From AP-15 sp035538335 (GTDB taxonomy: Bacteria; Pseudomonadota; Alphaproteobacteria; ATCC43930; CGMCC-115725): 64,000 bases of DNA. The position numbers and the translations under genes are program-made. Below, piece by piece: positions 34,766-43,056 of the stretch. The stretch is from assembly GCA_035538335.1 (NCBI GenBank), contig DATLKN010000050.1, positions 310,001 through 374,000 of the forward strand. The letters are read 5' to 3'. The notes below the pieces were generated by a model. The model saw only the letters and a program-made list of their open reading frames with translations. It made no database searches and was not told where the DNA came from. Each line of letters opens with the position of its first letter. Within the stretch, counting starts at the first letter, position 1.

Positions 34766-37700
34766 TCACTCGGCGGCGAGCGCGGGGGTCGGGGAGGGCG
34801 AGCGCAGGCGCGCCAGGAGCGCGGCTTCGCGCTGCTTGACCCGCGCGATGCTCTCCTCCTTGACGTGGCCGAAGCCGCGGATGTCGAGCGGCAGCGCGGC
34901 AATCTCGGCGGCGAGCGCGTGATTTTCGGGCGTCAGGCGAGCGAGCAGCTCCTCGACGAGCGCCTCGTATTCGCCGATCAGCCGCCGCTCGGTGCGGCGC
35001 TCCGGCGTGCGGCCGAAAATGTCGAGGCGGGTGCCGCGCAGCCGCTTGCACCTCGCGAGCAGGCGGAAGGCCGTCAGCATCCACGGGCCGAAGCTGCGTT
35101 TCTTCAGGTGCCCGGTCTTCGGGTCGCGGTCGCCGAGAATGGGCGGCGCGAGATGGAAGCGCAGTTCGTACGGGCCTTCGAACTGTTCGGCGACGCGCTT
35201 CAGGAAGTCGCTTACCGTATAGAGCCGGGCGACCTCGTACTCGTCCTTGTAGGCCATCAGCTTGAAGAGCGCGCGCGCGACCGCCTGGGCGACTGCCTCG
35301 GCACCCGGGACGCGCGCCGCCTCGGCGTCCCGCACATGGCGGACGAGCGCGGCGTACCGCTCGGCATAACGCGCGTCCTGGTAGCCGGTCAGGAACTTGA
35401 CGCGGCGCTCGATCGCTTCGTCGAGGCTTTCCGAGAGGTGGTGGCTTTGCGGCCGCGCGCTCGCCGGCGCCGCGCGGTCTTCGACTAAGGAGCGGTCGAC
35501 GGCGGCCCGGCGGCCCCAGCGGAAGGCATTGCGATTGAAATCGACGGCGACGCCATTGAGCCCAATCGCCTCCTCGATCGCCTCGGCGGAGACCGGCACC
35601 GCGCCCTTCTGATAGGCGTAGCCGAGCATGAACAGGTTGCTCGCGATCGAATCGCCGAGCAGGCCCGTCGCCAGCCGCGTCGCATCGAGGAACTCGGCCT
35701 TTTCGCTGCCGACCGCCGCGGCGATGCTGACCTTCATCTCCTCGGCCGGGAAGGTGAGGTCTGGGTTGCGGGTGAAGTCGCCGGTGACGATTTCGTGGCT
35801 GTTGACGATCGCGCGGCTCTTGCCGGCGTCCAGCTTTGCGAGCGAATCGGCGCTCGCCGAGACGACGAGGTCGCAGCCGAGCAGCAGATCGGCGCTGCCG
35901 GAGGCGAGGCGCACGGCGTGGATGTCGGCGGGGGCGCGGGCGATCCGCACATGGCTCCAGACGGCGCCGCCCTTCTGGGCGAGCCCCGTCATGTCGAGGA
36001 CGGTGCAGCCCTTCTCTTCGAGATGCGCCGCCATGCCGATGAGCGCCCCGATCGTCACGACGCCGGTGCCGCCGACGCCCGTCACGAGAATGCCGTAGGG
36101 TTGATCGAGCGGGGGCAATGCCGGCTCGGGCAGCAGCGGCAGCGCCTCCCCGGAAAGATTATTCGGCCGCGGTTTTTTGAGCCCCGGCCCATGCACCGTG
36201 ACAAAGCTCGGGCAGAAGCCTTCGACGCAGGAATAATCCTTGTTGCAGCTCGACTGGTCGATCGCGCGCTTCCTGCCGAACTCGGTCTCGACGGGCACGA
36301 CCGAGACGCAGTTCGAGGTCTTCGAGCAGTCGCCGCAGCCCTCGCAGACGAGGTCGTTGATGAACGCCCGCTTCGGCGGATCGGGGAAGCGGCCGCGCTT
36401 GCGGCGGCGGCGCTTTTCGGCGGCGCAGGTCTGGTCGTAGACGAGCGCGGTGACCCCCGGGATCTCACGCAATTCGCGTTGCACCTGGTCGAGATCGTCG
36501 CGGTGCCGCACGCCCGTGCCGGGCGCGAAATCGACGGCGGCGGGGTATTTTTGCGGCTCGTCGGTGACGACGACGATCCGCTTGACGCCTTCGGCGGCGA
36601 GCTGGCGGGTGACGGTCGGCACCGTCAGGCCGCCGTCGATCGGCTGGCCGCCGGTCATCGCGACGGCGTCGTTGAAGAGCAGCTTGTAGGTGACGTTGAC
36701 GCCAGCCGCGACGGCGGCGCGGATCGCCAGGATGCCCGAATGCGTGTAGGTGCCGTCGCCGATATTGACGAAGACGTGCGGCGTCTCGGTAAAGGGCGCC
36801 TGGCCGATCCACGGCGCGCCCTCGCCGCCCATCTGGGTGAAGGTCGCGGTCGAGCGGTCCATGAACTGCGCCAGGTAATGGCAGCCGATGCCGGCGAGCG
36901 CGCGGCTGCCTTCGGGCACCTTGGTCGAGCTGTTGTGCGGGCAGCCGGAGCAGAAATAAGGGGTGCGCTGAAACGGCACGACGTTGCCGGCGTATTCCCG
37001 CCGGTCGAGGAGGGCGGCGCGTTCGGCGATCGCCGGGGCGTCGTGAAAGCGCGCGATCCGCCGGGCGAGAACCCGGGCGATCATCGGCGGCGTCAATTCG
37101 CCGTTCGACGGCAGGATCCAGTTGCCCTCCTCGTCGAACTTGCCGAGGACGCGCGGCCGGCGGTCGGCCGGCCAGTGGTAGAGCTGTTCCTTCAGCTGCG
37201 TTTCGATGACCGCCCGCTTTTCCTCGACGACGAGCACTTCCTCGAGCCCCTCGGCGAAGGCGCGCACGCCGTCGCGCTCGAGCGGCCAGGGCATCGCCAC
37301 CTTGTAGAGCCGGATGCCGAGCTCGGCCGCCCGCCCGTCGTCGATCCCGAGTTCCTCGAAGGCCTGCCGCAGATCGAGATAGGATTTGCCGGTCGTGACG
37401 ATGCCGAGGCGCGGGGCGGGGGAGTCGATGACGATGCGGTCGAGGCGGTTCGCGCGGGCGAAGGCGAGCGCCGCCTCGATCTTGTACTTATGCAGGCGCA
37501 ATTCCTGCTCGAGCGGCGGGTCCGGCCAGCGAATGTTGAGGCCGCCCGGCGGCATCGCGAAATCCTGCGGCTCGCGGATCGCGTTGCGCAGCGGATCGAT
37601 CTCGACCGAAGCGGAGCTGTCGGCCGTCTCGGCGATCGTCTTGAAGGCGACCCAGACGCCGGCATAGCGCGACATCGCCCAGCCGTAGAGGCCGAGATCG

Positions 37701-38239
37701 AGAATATCCTGCACGCCGGCCGGGTTGAGCACCGGGATCAGGGCGTCGATGAAGGCGAATTCCGACTGATGCGCGAGGGTCGAGGATTTGCAGGTATGGT
37801 CGTCGCCGGCGAGCAGCAACACGCCGCCATGGCGGGACGAGCCGGCCGAATTGCCGTGCTTCAGCGGGTCGCCGCTGCGGTCGACCCCCGGCCCCTTGCC
37901 GTACCACAGCGCGAACACGCCGTCGTATTTCGCGCCGGGAAAGAGGTGCAGCTGCTGACTGCCCCACACGGCAGTCGCCGCCAGCTCCTCGTTGATCGCC
38001 GGCTGGAAGCGGATGTTGTTGCGGTCGAGAAAGCGCCGCGCGCTCCACAGATTCTGATCGAGCCCGCCGAGCGGCGAGCCGCGGTAGCCCGAGATGAAGC
38101 AGGCGGTGTCGAGCCCGGCCGCGGCGTCGCGCTGGCGCTGCATGATCGGCAGGCGCACCAGCGCCTGGGTCCCGGTCAGATAAACGCGTCCTTCCGCGAG
38201 GGCGTATTTGTCGTCGAGGGTTACCCTCTTCAGCGCCAT
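34766..38239 (-). CDS. Indolepyruvate ferredoxin oxidoreductase, fused subunits
   Basis: 1157 residues, the fused form in which the alpha and beta parts are one chain. N-terminal pyrimidine/TPP part (GSPLGGLDQNLWSARRFL), TPP-binding NIGDGTYTHSGILAIR and FNDAVAMTGGQ, an iron-sulfur segment CEGCGDCSKTSNC plus a further Cys-rich CNKDYSCVEGFCPS, then the gamma-like domain TGVGGTGVVTIGALIGMAA, and a C-terminal DUF6537-like part. It oxidises aryl-pyruvates (amino-acid breakdown) to acyl-CoA with ferredoxin. ATG after AAGGAGGTCGGG chosen. It stands alone with a divergent neighbour, so the acceptor system is elsewhere. Confidence 0.92.
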   Translation of the reverse strand: MALKRVTLDDKYALAEGRVYLTGTQALVRLPIMQRQRDAAAGLDTACFISGYRGSPLGGLDQNLWSARRFLDRNNIRFQPAINEELAATAVWGSQQLHLFPGAKYDGVFALWYGKGPGVDRSGDPLKHGNSAGSSRHGGVLLLAGDDHTCKSSTLAHQSEFAFIDALIPVLNPAGVQDILDLGLYGWAMSRYAGVWVAFKTIAETADSSASVEIDPLRNAIREPQDFAMPPGGLNIRWPDPPLEQELRLHKYKIEAALAFARANRLDRIVIDSPAPRLGIVTTGKSYLDLRQAFEELGIDDGRAAELGIRLYKVAMPWPLERDGVRAFAEGLEEVLVVEEKRAVIETQLKEQLYHWPADRRPRVLGKFDEEGNWILPSNGELTPPMIARVLARRIARFHDAPAIAERAALLDRREYAGNVVPFQRTPYFCSGCPHNSSTKVPEGSRALAGIGCHYLAQFMDRSTATFTQMGGEGAPWIGQAPFTETPHVFVNIGDGTYTHSGILAIRAAVAAGVNVTYKLLFNDAVAMTGGQPIDGGLTVPTVTRQLAAEGVKRIVVVTDEPQKYPAAVDFAPGTGVRHRDDLDQVQRELREIPGVTALVYDQTCAAEKRRRRKRGRFPDPPKRAFINDLVCEGCGDCSKTSNCVSVVPVETEFGRKRAIDQSSCNKDYSCVEGFCPSFVTVHGPGLKKPRPNNLSGEALPLLPEPALPPLDQPYGILVTGVGGTGVVTIGALIGMAAHLEEKGCTVLDMTGLAQKGGAVWSHVRIARAPADIHAVRLASGSADLLLGCDLVVSASADSLAKLDAGKSRAIVNSHEIVTGDFTRNPDLTFPAEEMKVSIAAAVGSEKAEFLDATRLATGLLGDSIASNLFMLGYAYQKGAVPVSAEAIEEAIGLNGVAVDFNRNAFRWGRRAAVDRSLVEDRAAPASARPQSHHLSESLDEAIERRVKFLTGYQDARYAERYAALVRHVRDAEAARVPGAEAVAQAVARALFKLMAYKDEYEVARLYTVSDFLKRVAEQFEGPYELRFHLAPPILGDRDPKTGHLKKRSFGPWMLTAFRLLARCKRLRGTRLDIFGRTPERRTERRLIGEYEALVEELLARLTPENHALAAEIAALPLDIRGFGHVKEESIARVKQREAALLARLRSPSPTPALAAE

Positions 38240-38499
38240 CCCGACCTCCTTCGAGGGCCGCACCTGCGGCGAAACTTAGCCCCTAGCCCGGGCCGCCTCA
38301 ATCCGCCGCGCAACCGATTCGGGAAAAGGCAACGAATTGTCGCGTTTGCCGGCCGCCGCCGCGCGGAAATGACCGGGCCGGGCGGCGACGCGAAAGGATC
38401 GGTTGATCGCGCGCTCGCCTGCGGCGGGAGTTGCGGCGCCGCGGGCGGCGGGTTAATCCTCGCGCCGCGAACCGGACCGCCTATATAGGGTGCGTGGTC

Positions 38500-39897
38500 A
38501 TGACCTCATCCGCTCTGCGCCGCGTACCGCCCGACGAGAGTTTGTTCGCCGCGTTGCGCCAACTGCTCGGCGACCGCTTCTCGACGTCGCCGGCGATCTG
38601 CGCGCAGCACGGCAAGGACGAATCCTATCATCCGGCGCATTCGCCGGACGCCGTCGCCTTTGCCCGCAGCACCGAAGAGGTGAGCGGGATCGTCGCGCTG
38701 TGCGCCCGCTCAAAGACGCCGGTCATCGCCTTCGGCACCGGCACCTCGCTGGAAGGGCATGTCGCCGCGCTGAAGGGCGGCGTCTGCATCGATCTGTCGC
38801 AGATGAACCGGATCCTGCGCGTCAATGCCGAGGACATGGATGCGACGGTCGAAGCGGGCGTGACCCGCAAGGCGCTGAACGAGCATTTGCGCGACACCGG
38901 CCTCTTCTTTCCGATCGATCCCGGCGCCGACGCCTCGCTCGGCGGCATGGCGGCGACGCGCGCTTCGGGCACCAATGCGGTGCGCTATGGGACGATGCGC
39001 GAGAACGTCCTGTCGCTGACCGTGGTGCTGGCCGACGGCAGGGTCATCCGCACCGCGCATCGGGCGCGCAAATCGGCCGCGGGCTATGACCTGACCCGGC
39101 TCTTCATCGGCTCGGAGGGGACGCTCGGCATCATCACCGAGGTGACGCTGCGCCTCTACGGCATCCCGGAAGCGATCTCGGCGGCGGTGTGCGCCTTTCC
39201 GACGATCGGGGCGGCCGTCGATACGGTGATCCTGACGATCCAGAGCGGTGTGCCGGTCGCCCGCATCGAACTGCTCGACGAGGCGCAGATCGACGCCATC
39301 AACAAATATTCGAAGCTCGACAATCCCGTGGCGCCGACCCTCTTTTTCGAGTTTCACGGCAGCGCGGCGGGGGTCGCCGAGCAGGTCGAGACGGTCAAGG
39401 CGCTCGCCGCCGAGCACGGCGGCGGCGATTTCCGTTGGGCGACGACGCCGGAGGAGCGCTCGAAGCTGTGGCAGGCGCGGCACGATGCCTACTACGCCGC
39501 GCTCGCCCGCCGGCCCGGCTCGAAGGGCTGGGCGACCGATGTCTGCGTGCCGATCTCGCGGCTGGCCGAGTGCATCGCCGAAACCAAGCGCGATCTCGAG
39601 CACTCCTCGATCCCCTCGGCTCTCGTCGGCCATGTCGGCGACGGCAATTTCCATCTCGTCTTCATGATCGACCCCGACTGCCCGGAGGAAATCGCCGAGG
39701 CGAGCCGGCTCAACGACCGCATGGTCGCCCGCGCGCTGGCGATGGACGGCACCAGCACCGGCGAGCACGGGGTCGGCTACGGCAAGATGGAATTCCTCGT
39801 CGCCGAGCACGGCGAGGCGCTGTCGGTGATGCGCGCGATCAAGCGCGCCCTCGACCCCGAAAATCTTCTCAACCCAGGGAAGATCGTGCGGGTATGA
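38500..39897 (+). CDS. FAD-linked oxidase, D-lactate dehydrogenase type
   Basis: 465 residues. FAD-binding region VIAFGTGTSLEGHVAALKGG, SLGGMAATRASGTNAVRYGT, IGSEGTLGIITEVTLR, and the C-terminal GHVGDGNFHLVFMIDPDC and STGEHGVGYGKMEFL. This fits the cytochrome-linked D-lactate dehydrogenase (DLD) group and is distinct from the GlcD of this window. It likely oxidises D-lactate or a related 2-hydroxy acid, passing electrons to cytochrome c or quinone. Start at the ATG beginning MTSSALRRV; AGGGTG lies upstream. It is followed by a hairpin. Confidence 0.9.
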   Translation: MTSSALRRVPPDESLFAALRQLLGDRFSTSPAICAQHGKDESYHPAHSPDAVAFARSTEEVSGIVALCARSKTPVIAFGTGTSLEGHVAALKGGVCIDLSQMNRILRVNAEDMDATVEAGVTRKALNEHLRDTGLFFPIDPGADASLGGMAATRASGTNAVRYGTMRENVLSLTVVLADGRVIRTAHRARKSAAGYDLTRLFIGSEGTLGIITEVTLRLYGIPEAISAAVCAFPTIGAAVDTVILTIQSGVPVARIELLDEAQIDAINKYSKLDNPVAPTLFFEFHGSAAGVAEQVETVKALAAEHGGGDFRWATTPEERSKLWQARHDAYYAALARRPGSKGWATDVCVPISRLAECIAETKRDLEHSSIPSALVGHVGDGNFHLVFMIDPDCPEEIAEASRLNDRMVARALAMDGTSTGEHGVGYGKMEFLVAEHGEALSVMRAIKRALDPENLLNPGKIVRV

Positions 39898-39900
39898 GCT

Positions 39901-39931
39901 GTCCCGGGCAGGCGCCGCCAGCCCGCGGGAC
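39901..39931. terminator. Candidate hairpin after the lactate dehydrogenase gene
   Basis: GTCCCGGGC pairs imperfectly with GCCCGCGGGAC around an 11-base loop, six bases after the stop codon. No U-run follows, so this would be a Rho-type or processing structure at best. Confidence 0.4.
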
Positions 39932-40182
39932 GCATGTTAATTGGAACGAATAAACTGCTTCACTGTTTATCTAGCGATCGGTATTATGAGGCGTCTGGAA
40001 AACGAGCCGGGTTGCGGTGTGCCCATTCGGCTATGGGTGAATGCACAACTGGCTTGTTGCTCGTGCTAACGCCTATCAGAGCTTGCATCTTTCGGCGGTG
40101 CCGCCTTGGCATGCCGGCGGAAGAGCGGTAAGGTTTGAGGATTGCAGGGCTGACCAATAAATCCATCCACGAAGGTCTAAAA

Positions 40183-41118
40183 ATGGAACGATCAAGTAAA
40201 AGAGGGAAAATCCCCCAAAAGGATTGGCCTTCGATCATGACGCGTCACGAAGCCGGTGAAACCTTGGCAAGTATTGCCAGGACATACGACTGCTCACCGC
40301 CGGCAATAAGCTACATCGTCAGCAAAAGTCGAGCGCGCAATACTGTGGCGGAAACCGCCGCGAGCAGCGCGGCCGGGCCGCTCGAACCGCAGCTGATCAA
40401 AACCAGCGCGGGGAGCGAGGAGGGCCGGGGCAACCAGCACGCTTTCGACCATCGGTTGAGCGATTCGCTGGCCGCGCCGGCACGGCCGCGCCCGCCCGAG
40501 ACCTTCCGTTCGGCTGCGGAGCGGCCCGAGCCGCGGGTCGAGGCGGGCAACGGCCAAGCGGTTCGCATCGTTGCGCCGACGCAGCCGACCGCCAACGGCG
40601 AGCGGCGCACCCTGCATCTTTCGCTCGGGAACGGCTCGCACGGCAGTGGCGCCGGCCCCGAATCTGGGTCCTCGGGAAATCCGGCGGGCGGCCCGTTCGG
40701 CGGCGAGCGCGCGGCGCCGCGGTCCGACCCGGGACTTCCCCAGGGCTTCCCGCCGGTCGCGCGGCAACCCTATGGGGCGGCGCCGGATCGCAACGGCAAC
40801 GGCAACGGGAACGGCAATGGCGTCGACGGCTTGCCGCCGCTGCATAGGGCTGCGGCGCAGCGTCCGCAGAACGGCGCCTACATCGACCGCTCGCTGCGCG
40901 AACGTGTCGACACCGACATCGCCGCCTTCCTTGCCGCTTTCGACACCGCGCTCGACCATGATACGCCGGAGAGCCGGACGGGCCTGCGCGAGGCGACCGA
41001 CCGGCTGCTGCGCGCCGGGGCGCGGACGCGGATCGAACTCGAGCGGCTCGAGGCCCGCATGCCACTGCCGCCGCACCAGCGGCCGCGCGACAACGGCCCC
41101 GCCTGGCCGCAGCGCTGA
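40183..41118 (+). CDS. HTH protein with low-complexity Asn-Gly linker, unknown function
   Basis: 311 residues. Residues 1-50 are a helix-turn-helix (GKIPQKDWPSIMTRHEAGE, TLASIARTYDCSPPAISYIV), like resolvase-type HTH_38 proteins. Residues 55-230 are Pro/Gly/Ala/Arg-rich and probably disordered, with a run of Asn-Gly pairs near 204-212. The last 80 residues form a conserved-looking helical domain (GAYIDRSLRERVDTDIAAF, ALDHDTPESRTGLREATDRL). I recall homologues as hypothetical proteins in Rhodospirillales; the function is unknown, DNA binding is likely. The 250-base upstream gap is AT-richer than the rest of the window. The gene ends at a strong terminator. Confidence 0.75.
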   Translation: MERSSKRGKIPQKDWPSIMTRHEAGETLASIARTYDCSPPAISYIVSKSRARNTVAETAASSAAGPLEPQLIKTSAGSEEGRGNQHAFDHRLSDSLAAPARPRPPETFRSAAERPEPRVEAGNGQAVRIVAPTQPTANGERRTLHLSLGNGSHGSGAGPESGSSGNPAGGPFGGERAAPRSDPGLPQGFPPVARQPYGAAPDRNGNGNGNGNGVDGLPPLHRAAAQRPQNGAYIDRSLRERVDTDIAAFLAAFDTALDHDTPESRTGLREATDRLLRAGARTRIELERLEARMPLPPHQRPRDNGPAWPQR

Positions 41119-41136
41119 CGACATCGCGCCGACAGA

Positions 41137-41174
41137 AAAAGGGCGGAGGGGATTTCGGTCCTCTCCGCCCTTTT
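41137..41174. terminator. Strong intrinsic terminator, bidirectional
   Basis: Perfect 12-bp stem AAAAGGGCGGAG / CTCCGCCCTTTT with a 14-base loop. The T-run on one strand and the A-run (T-run on the other) flank it, so it can stop transcription of the HTH gene and of the convergent Deg/Htr gene. Confidence 0.88.
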
Positions 41175-41219
41175 GTTCGTGCGGCACCCGCTAGCGCGCG
41201 GGCGGCGGCTTATGTCCGG

Positions 41220-42815
41220 TCAGCCTTCCTTCTTGCCGACCGTCACCCCGACATATTCGGTGACGCCGTGCCGGTTCAGCAGCAATAACGCGCTCTTGTT
41301 CGAAGACTTGGCAATTTTGCGAAGCTGTTGCGCGGCTTCTTCGGGAGTGCGCACCGGCATCTGATTGATCGCGACGACGATGTCGCCGCGGGAGAGCCCG
41401 ACATTATCGGCCAAGCTGCCGGTGTCGACGCCGGTTATGACGACGCCGCGCACATCCTTGCCGACCCGAAGCTCGCGGCGCACGCGGTCGGTCAGCGCCG
41501 CGAAATGCATGCCGAGGGCGCTCGCGGCGGTCGGTGCCTGCTCTTCTTCTCCGCGGCGCGCCGAGGCGACCTGCTCGTTGTTGGCGAGGTTGCCGACCGT
41601 CGCCTGCATGTCGAGCTTCTTGCCGTCGCGCCACACCGTCATCGCGGCCGCCGAGTGCGGCGGCGTCGCGGCGACATAGCGCGGCAGGTCGCGCAGACGC
41701 GCGATGTCGTGCCCGTTGAACGTCAAGATGACGTCGCCTTGCTTGAGGCCGGCTTTTGCTCCGGGGCTGCCGGGCTTGACGACCGCGATCAGCGCGCCGT
41801 GGTCGCGGGCCAGGCCGAGGCTCGCGGCGATCGCCGGGGTCACCTTCTGGATTTGCACGCCGAGCCAGCCGCGCTTGATCGTGCCGTGCTCGATCAGCTG
41901 CGCGACGATTGTCTTCGCCTCGTTCGAGGGTATGGCGAAGCCGATGCCGACGCTGCCGCCGTTCGGCGAATAGATCGCCGTATTAATGCCGATCACCTGG
42001 CCTTGCAGATTGAAGGTCGGCCCGCCCGAATTGCCGCGGTTGATCGGCGCGTCGATCTGCAGGAAGTCGTCGAACGGGCCCGCATCGATGTTGCGGCCGC
42101 GCGCCGAGATGATCCCCGTCGTCACCGTGCCGCCGAGCCCGAACGGGTTGCCGACCGCCATCACCCAGTCGCCGATCTGGGCGGCGCTGCTGTCGCCGAA
42201 TTCGACATGCGGCAGCGGCTTCTCGGCGGCGATCTTTAATACCGCGAGATCGGTTTTCGGATCGCGGCCGATGATCTTGGCGCGGTATTTATGGCCGTCC
42301 TGCAGGATCACCTGCACGCTCGCCGCGTCGCCGACCACGTGGTTGTTGGTGACGACATAGCCTTTGGGATCGACGATGAAGCCGGAGCCGAGCGCGATGC
42401 GCTTTACCTGGCCGCCCGGATATTGAAAGAAGTGCCGCTCGCCGCCTTGCCCCTGCTGGTTGAAGAACCGGTGCAGGAACTGATTGAACGGCGAGTTGGG
42501 AAAGTCGGGGAACGGGACGATGTTCTCCTCGCCCGACATTTCCTGCGATCCGGTCTTTTGCGTGACCGAAATATTGACGACCGCCGGCAGCACCTGCTTG
42601 ACGAGCGGCGCAAAGCTCTCCTGTTGAATCAGCGCCACCGGCGAGGCGGCGGGCCGGTTCGCCGCGGCGGCGGCCGGCAGCGTCGAGGAGGCCGAGCTCT
42701 CGGCCCAGACGAAAGGCGACAGCGCCAGCGTCGCGCCCAATCCGAGGCCGAGCGCCGCGGCCCGGCCTCTGGTCAACCACACGATTCGGGTGCGGCCCGC
42801 CACAGGATCATTCAT
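41220..42815 (-). CDS. degP: Do-type periplasmic serine protease (DegP/DegQ)
   Basis: 531 residues. N-terminal signal or anchor (AAALGLGLGATLALSPFVWA), trypsin-like domain with His159 (VTNNHVVG), Asp189 (PKTDLAVLK) and Ser263 (GNSGGPTF), and two PDZ domains. Longer pre-catalytic loop with FNQFLHRFFNQQGQGGERHF. It degrades or refolds damaged envelope proteins. ATG start preceded by GGAGGTGACTGA. It is divergent from the PBP gene, with a palindrome in the gap, and ends in the shared terminator. Assigned as degP by length and layout; the first copy at 33091 is the shorter paralogue. Confidence 0.93.
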   Translation of the reverse strand: MNDPVAGRTRIVWLTRGRAAALGLGLGATLALSPFVWAESSASSTLPAAAAANRPAASPVALIQQESFAPLVKQVLPAVVNISVTQKTGSQEMSGEENIVPFPDFPNSPFNQFLHRFFNQQGQGGERHFFQYPGGQVKRIALGSGFIVDPKGYVVTNNHVVGDAASVQVILQDGHKYRAKIIGRDPKTDLAVLKIAAEKPLPHVEFGDSSAAQIGDWVMAVGNPFGLGGTVTTGIISARGRNIDAGPFDDFLQIDAPINRGNSGGPTFNLQGQVIGINTAIYSPNGGSVGIGFAIPSNEAKTIVAQLIEHGTIKRGWLGVQIQKVTPAIAASLGLARDHGALIAVVKPGSPGAKAGLKQGDVILTFNGHDIARLRDLPRYVAATPPHSAAAMTVWRDGKKLDMQATVGNLANNEQVASARRGEEEQAPTAASALGMHFAALTDRVRRELRVGKDVRGVVITGVDTGSLADNVGLSRGDIVVAINQMPVRTPEEAAQQLRKIAKSSNKSALLLLNRHGVTEYVGVTVGKKEG

Positions 42816-42942
42816 TTCAGTCACCTCCACTCGATGCGAGGCAATTCCCCGCAATAACGTTTCGCCTTGCGGGCGAATGCGCCGCGTGCGCAAGAAGCGT
42901 CGGCCGAGAGATGGCCAGACTAGGTGACAGCCGTCTTTCGCA

Positions 42943-42954
42943 CGAATTAATTCG
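42943..42954. promoter_or_regulatory. Perfect 12-bp palindrome in divergent gap
   Basis: CGAATTAATTCG lies about 128 bases upstream of degP and 103 bases upstream of the assumed PBP start. It stands out as AT-rich in a GC-rich gap, so it may be an operator or part of a promoter. No known regulator site matches it with confidence. Confidence 0.3.
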
Positions 42955-43056
42955 CTGTAACCTCGCGCCGCCGACCCGGACTTCGGAACCGAAATCGCGC
43001 GTTCTTTGTTTCCTCGGCGCGCGAATCGGCAACTCCGGGCCGTTGTCGCCGCTGTC

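Noticed and set aside
39932..40182. A tRNA or small RNA in the AT-richer gap before the HTH gene
   Set aside because: No cloverleaf or T-loop signature and no terminator-like end could be found by eye.
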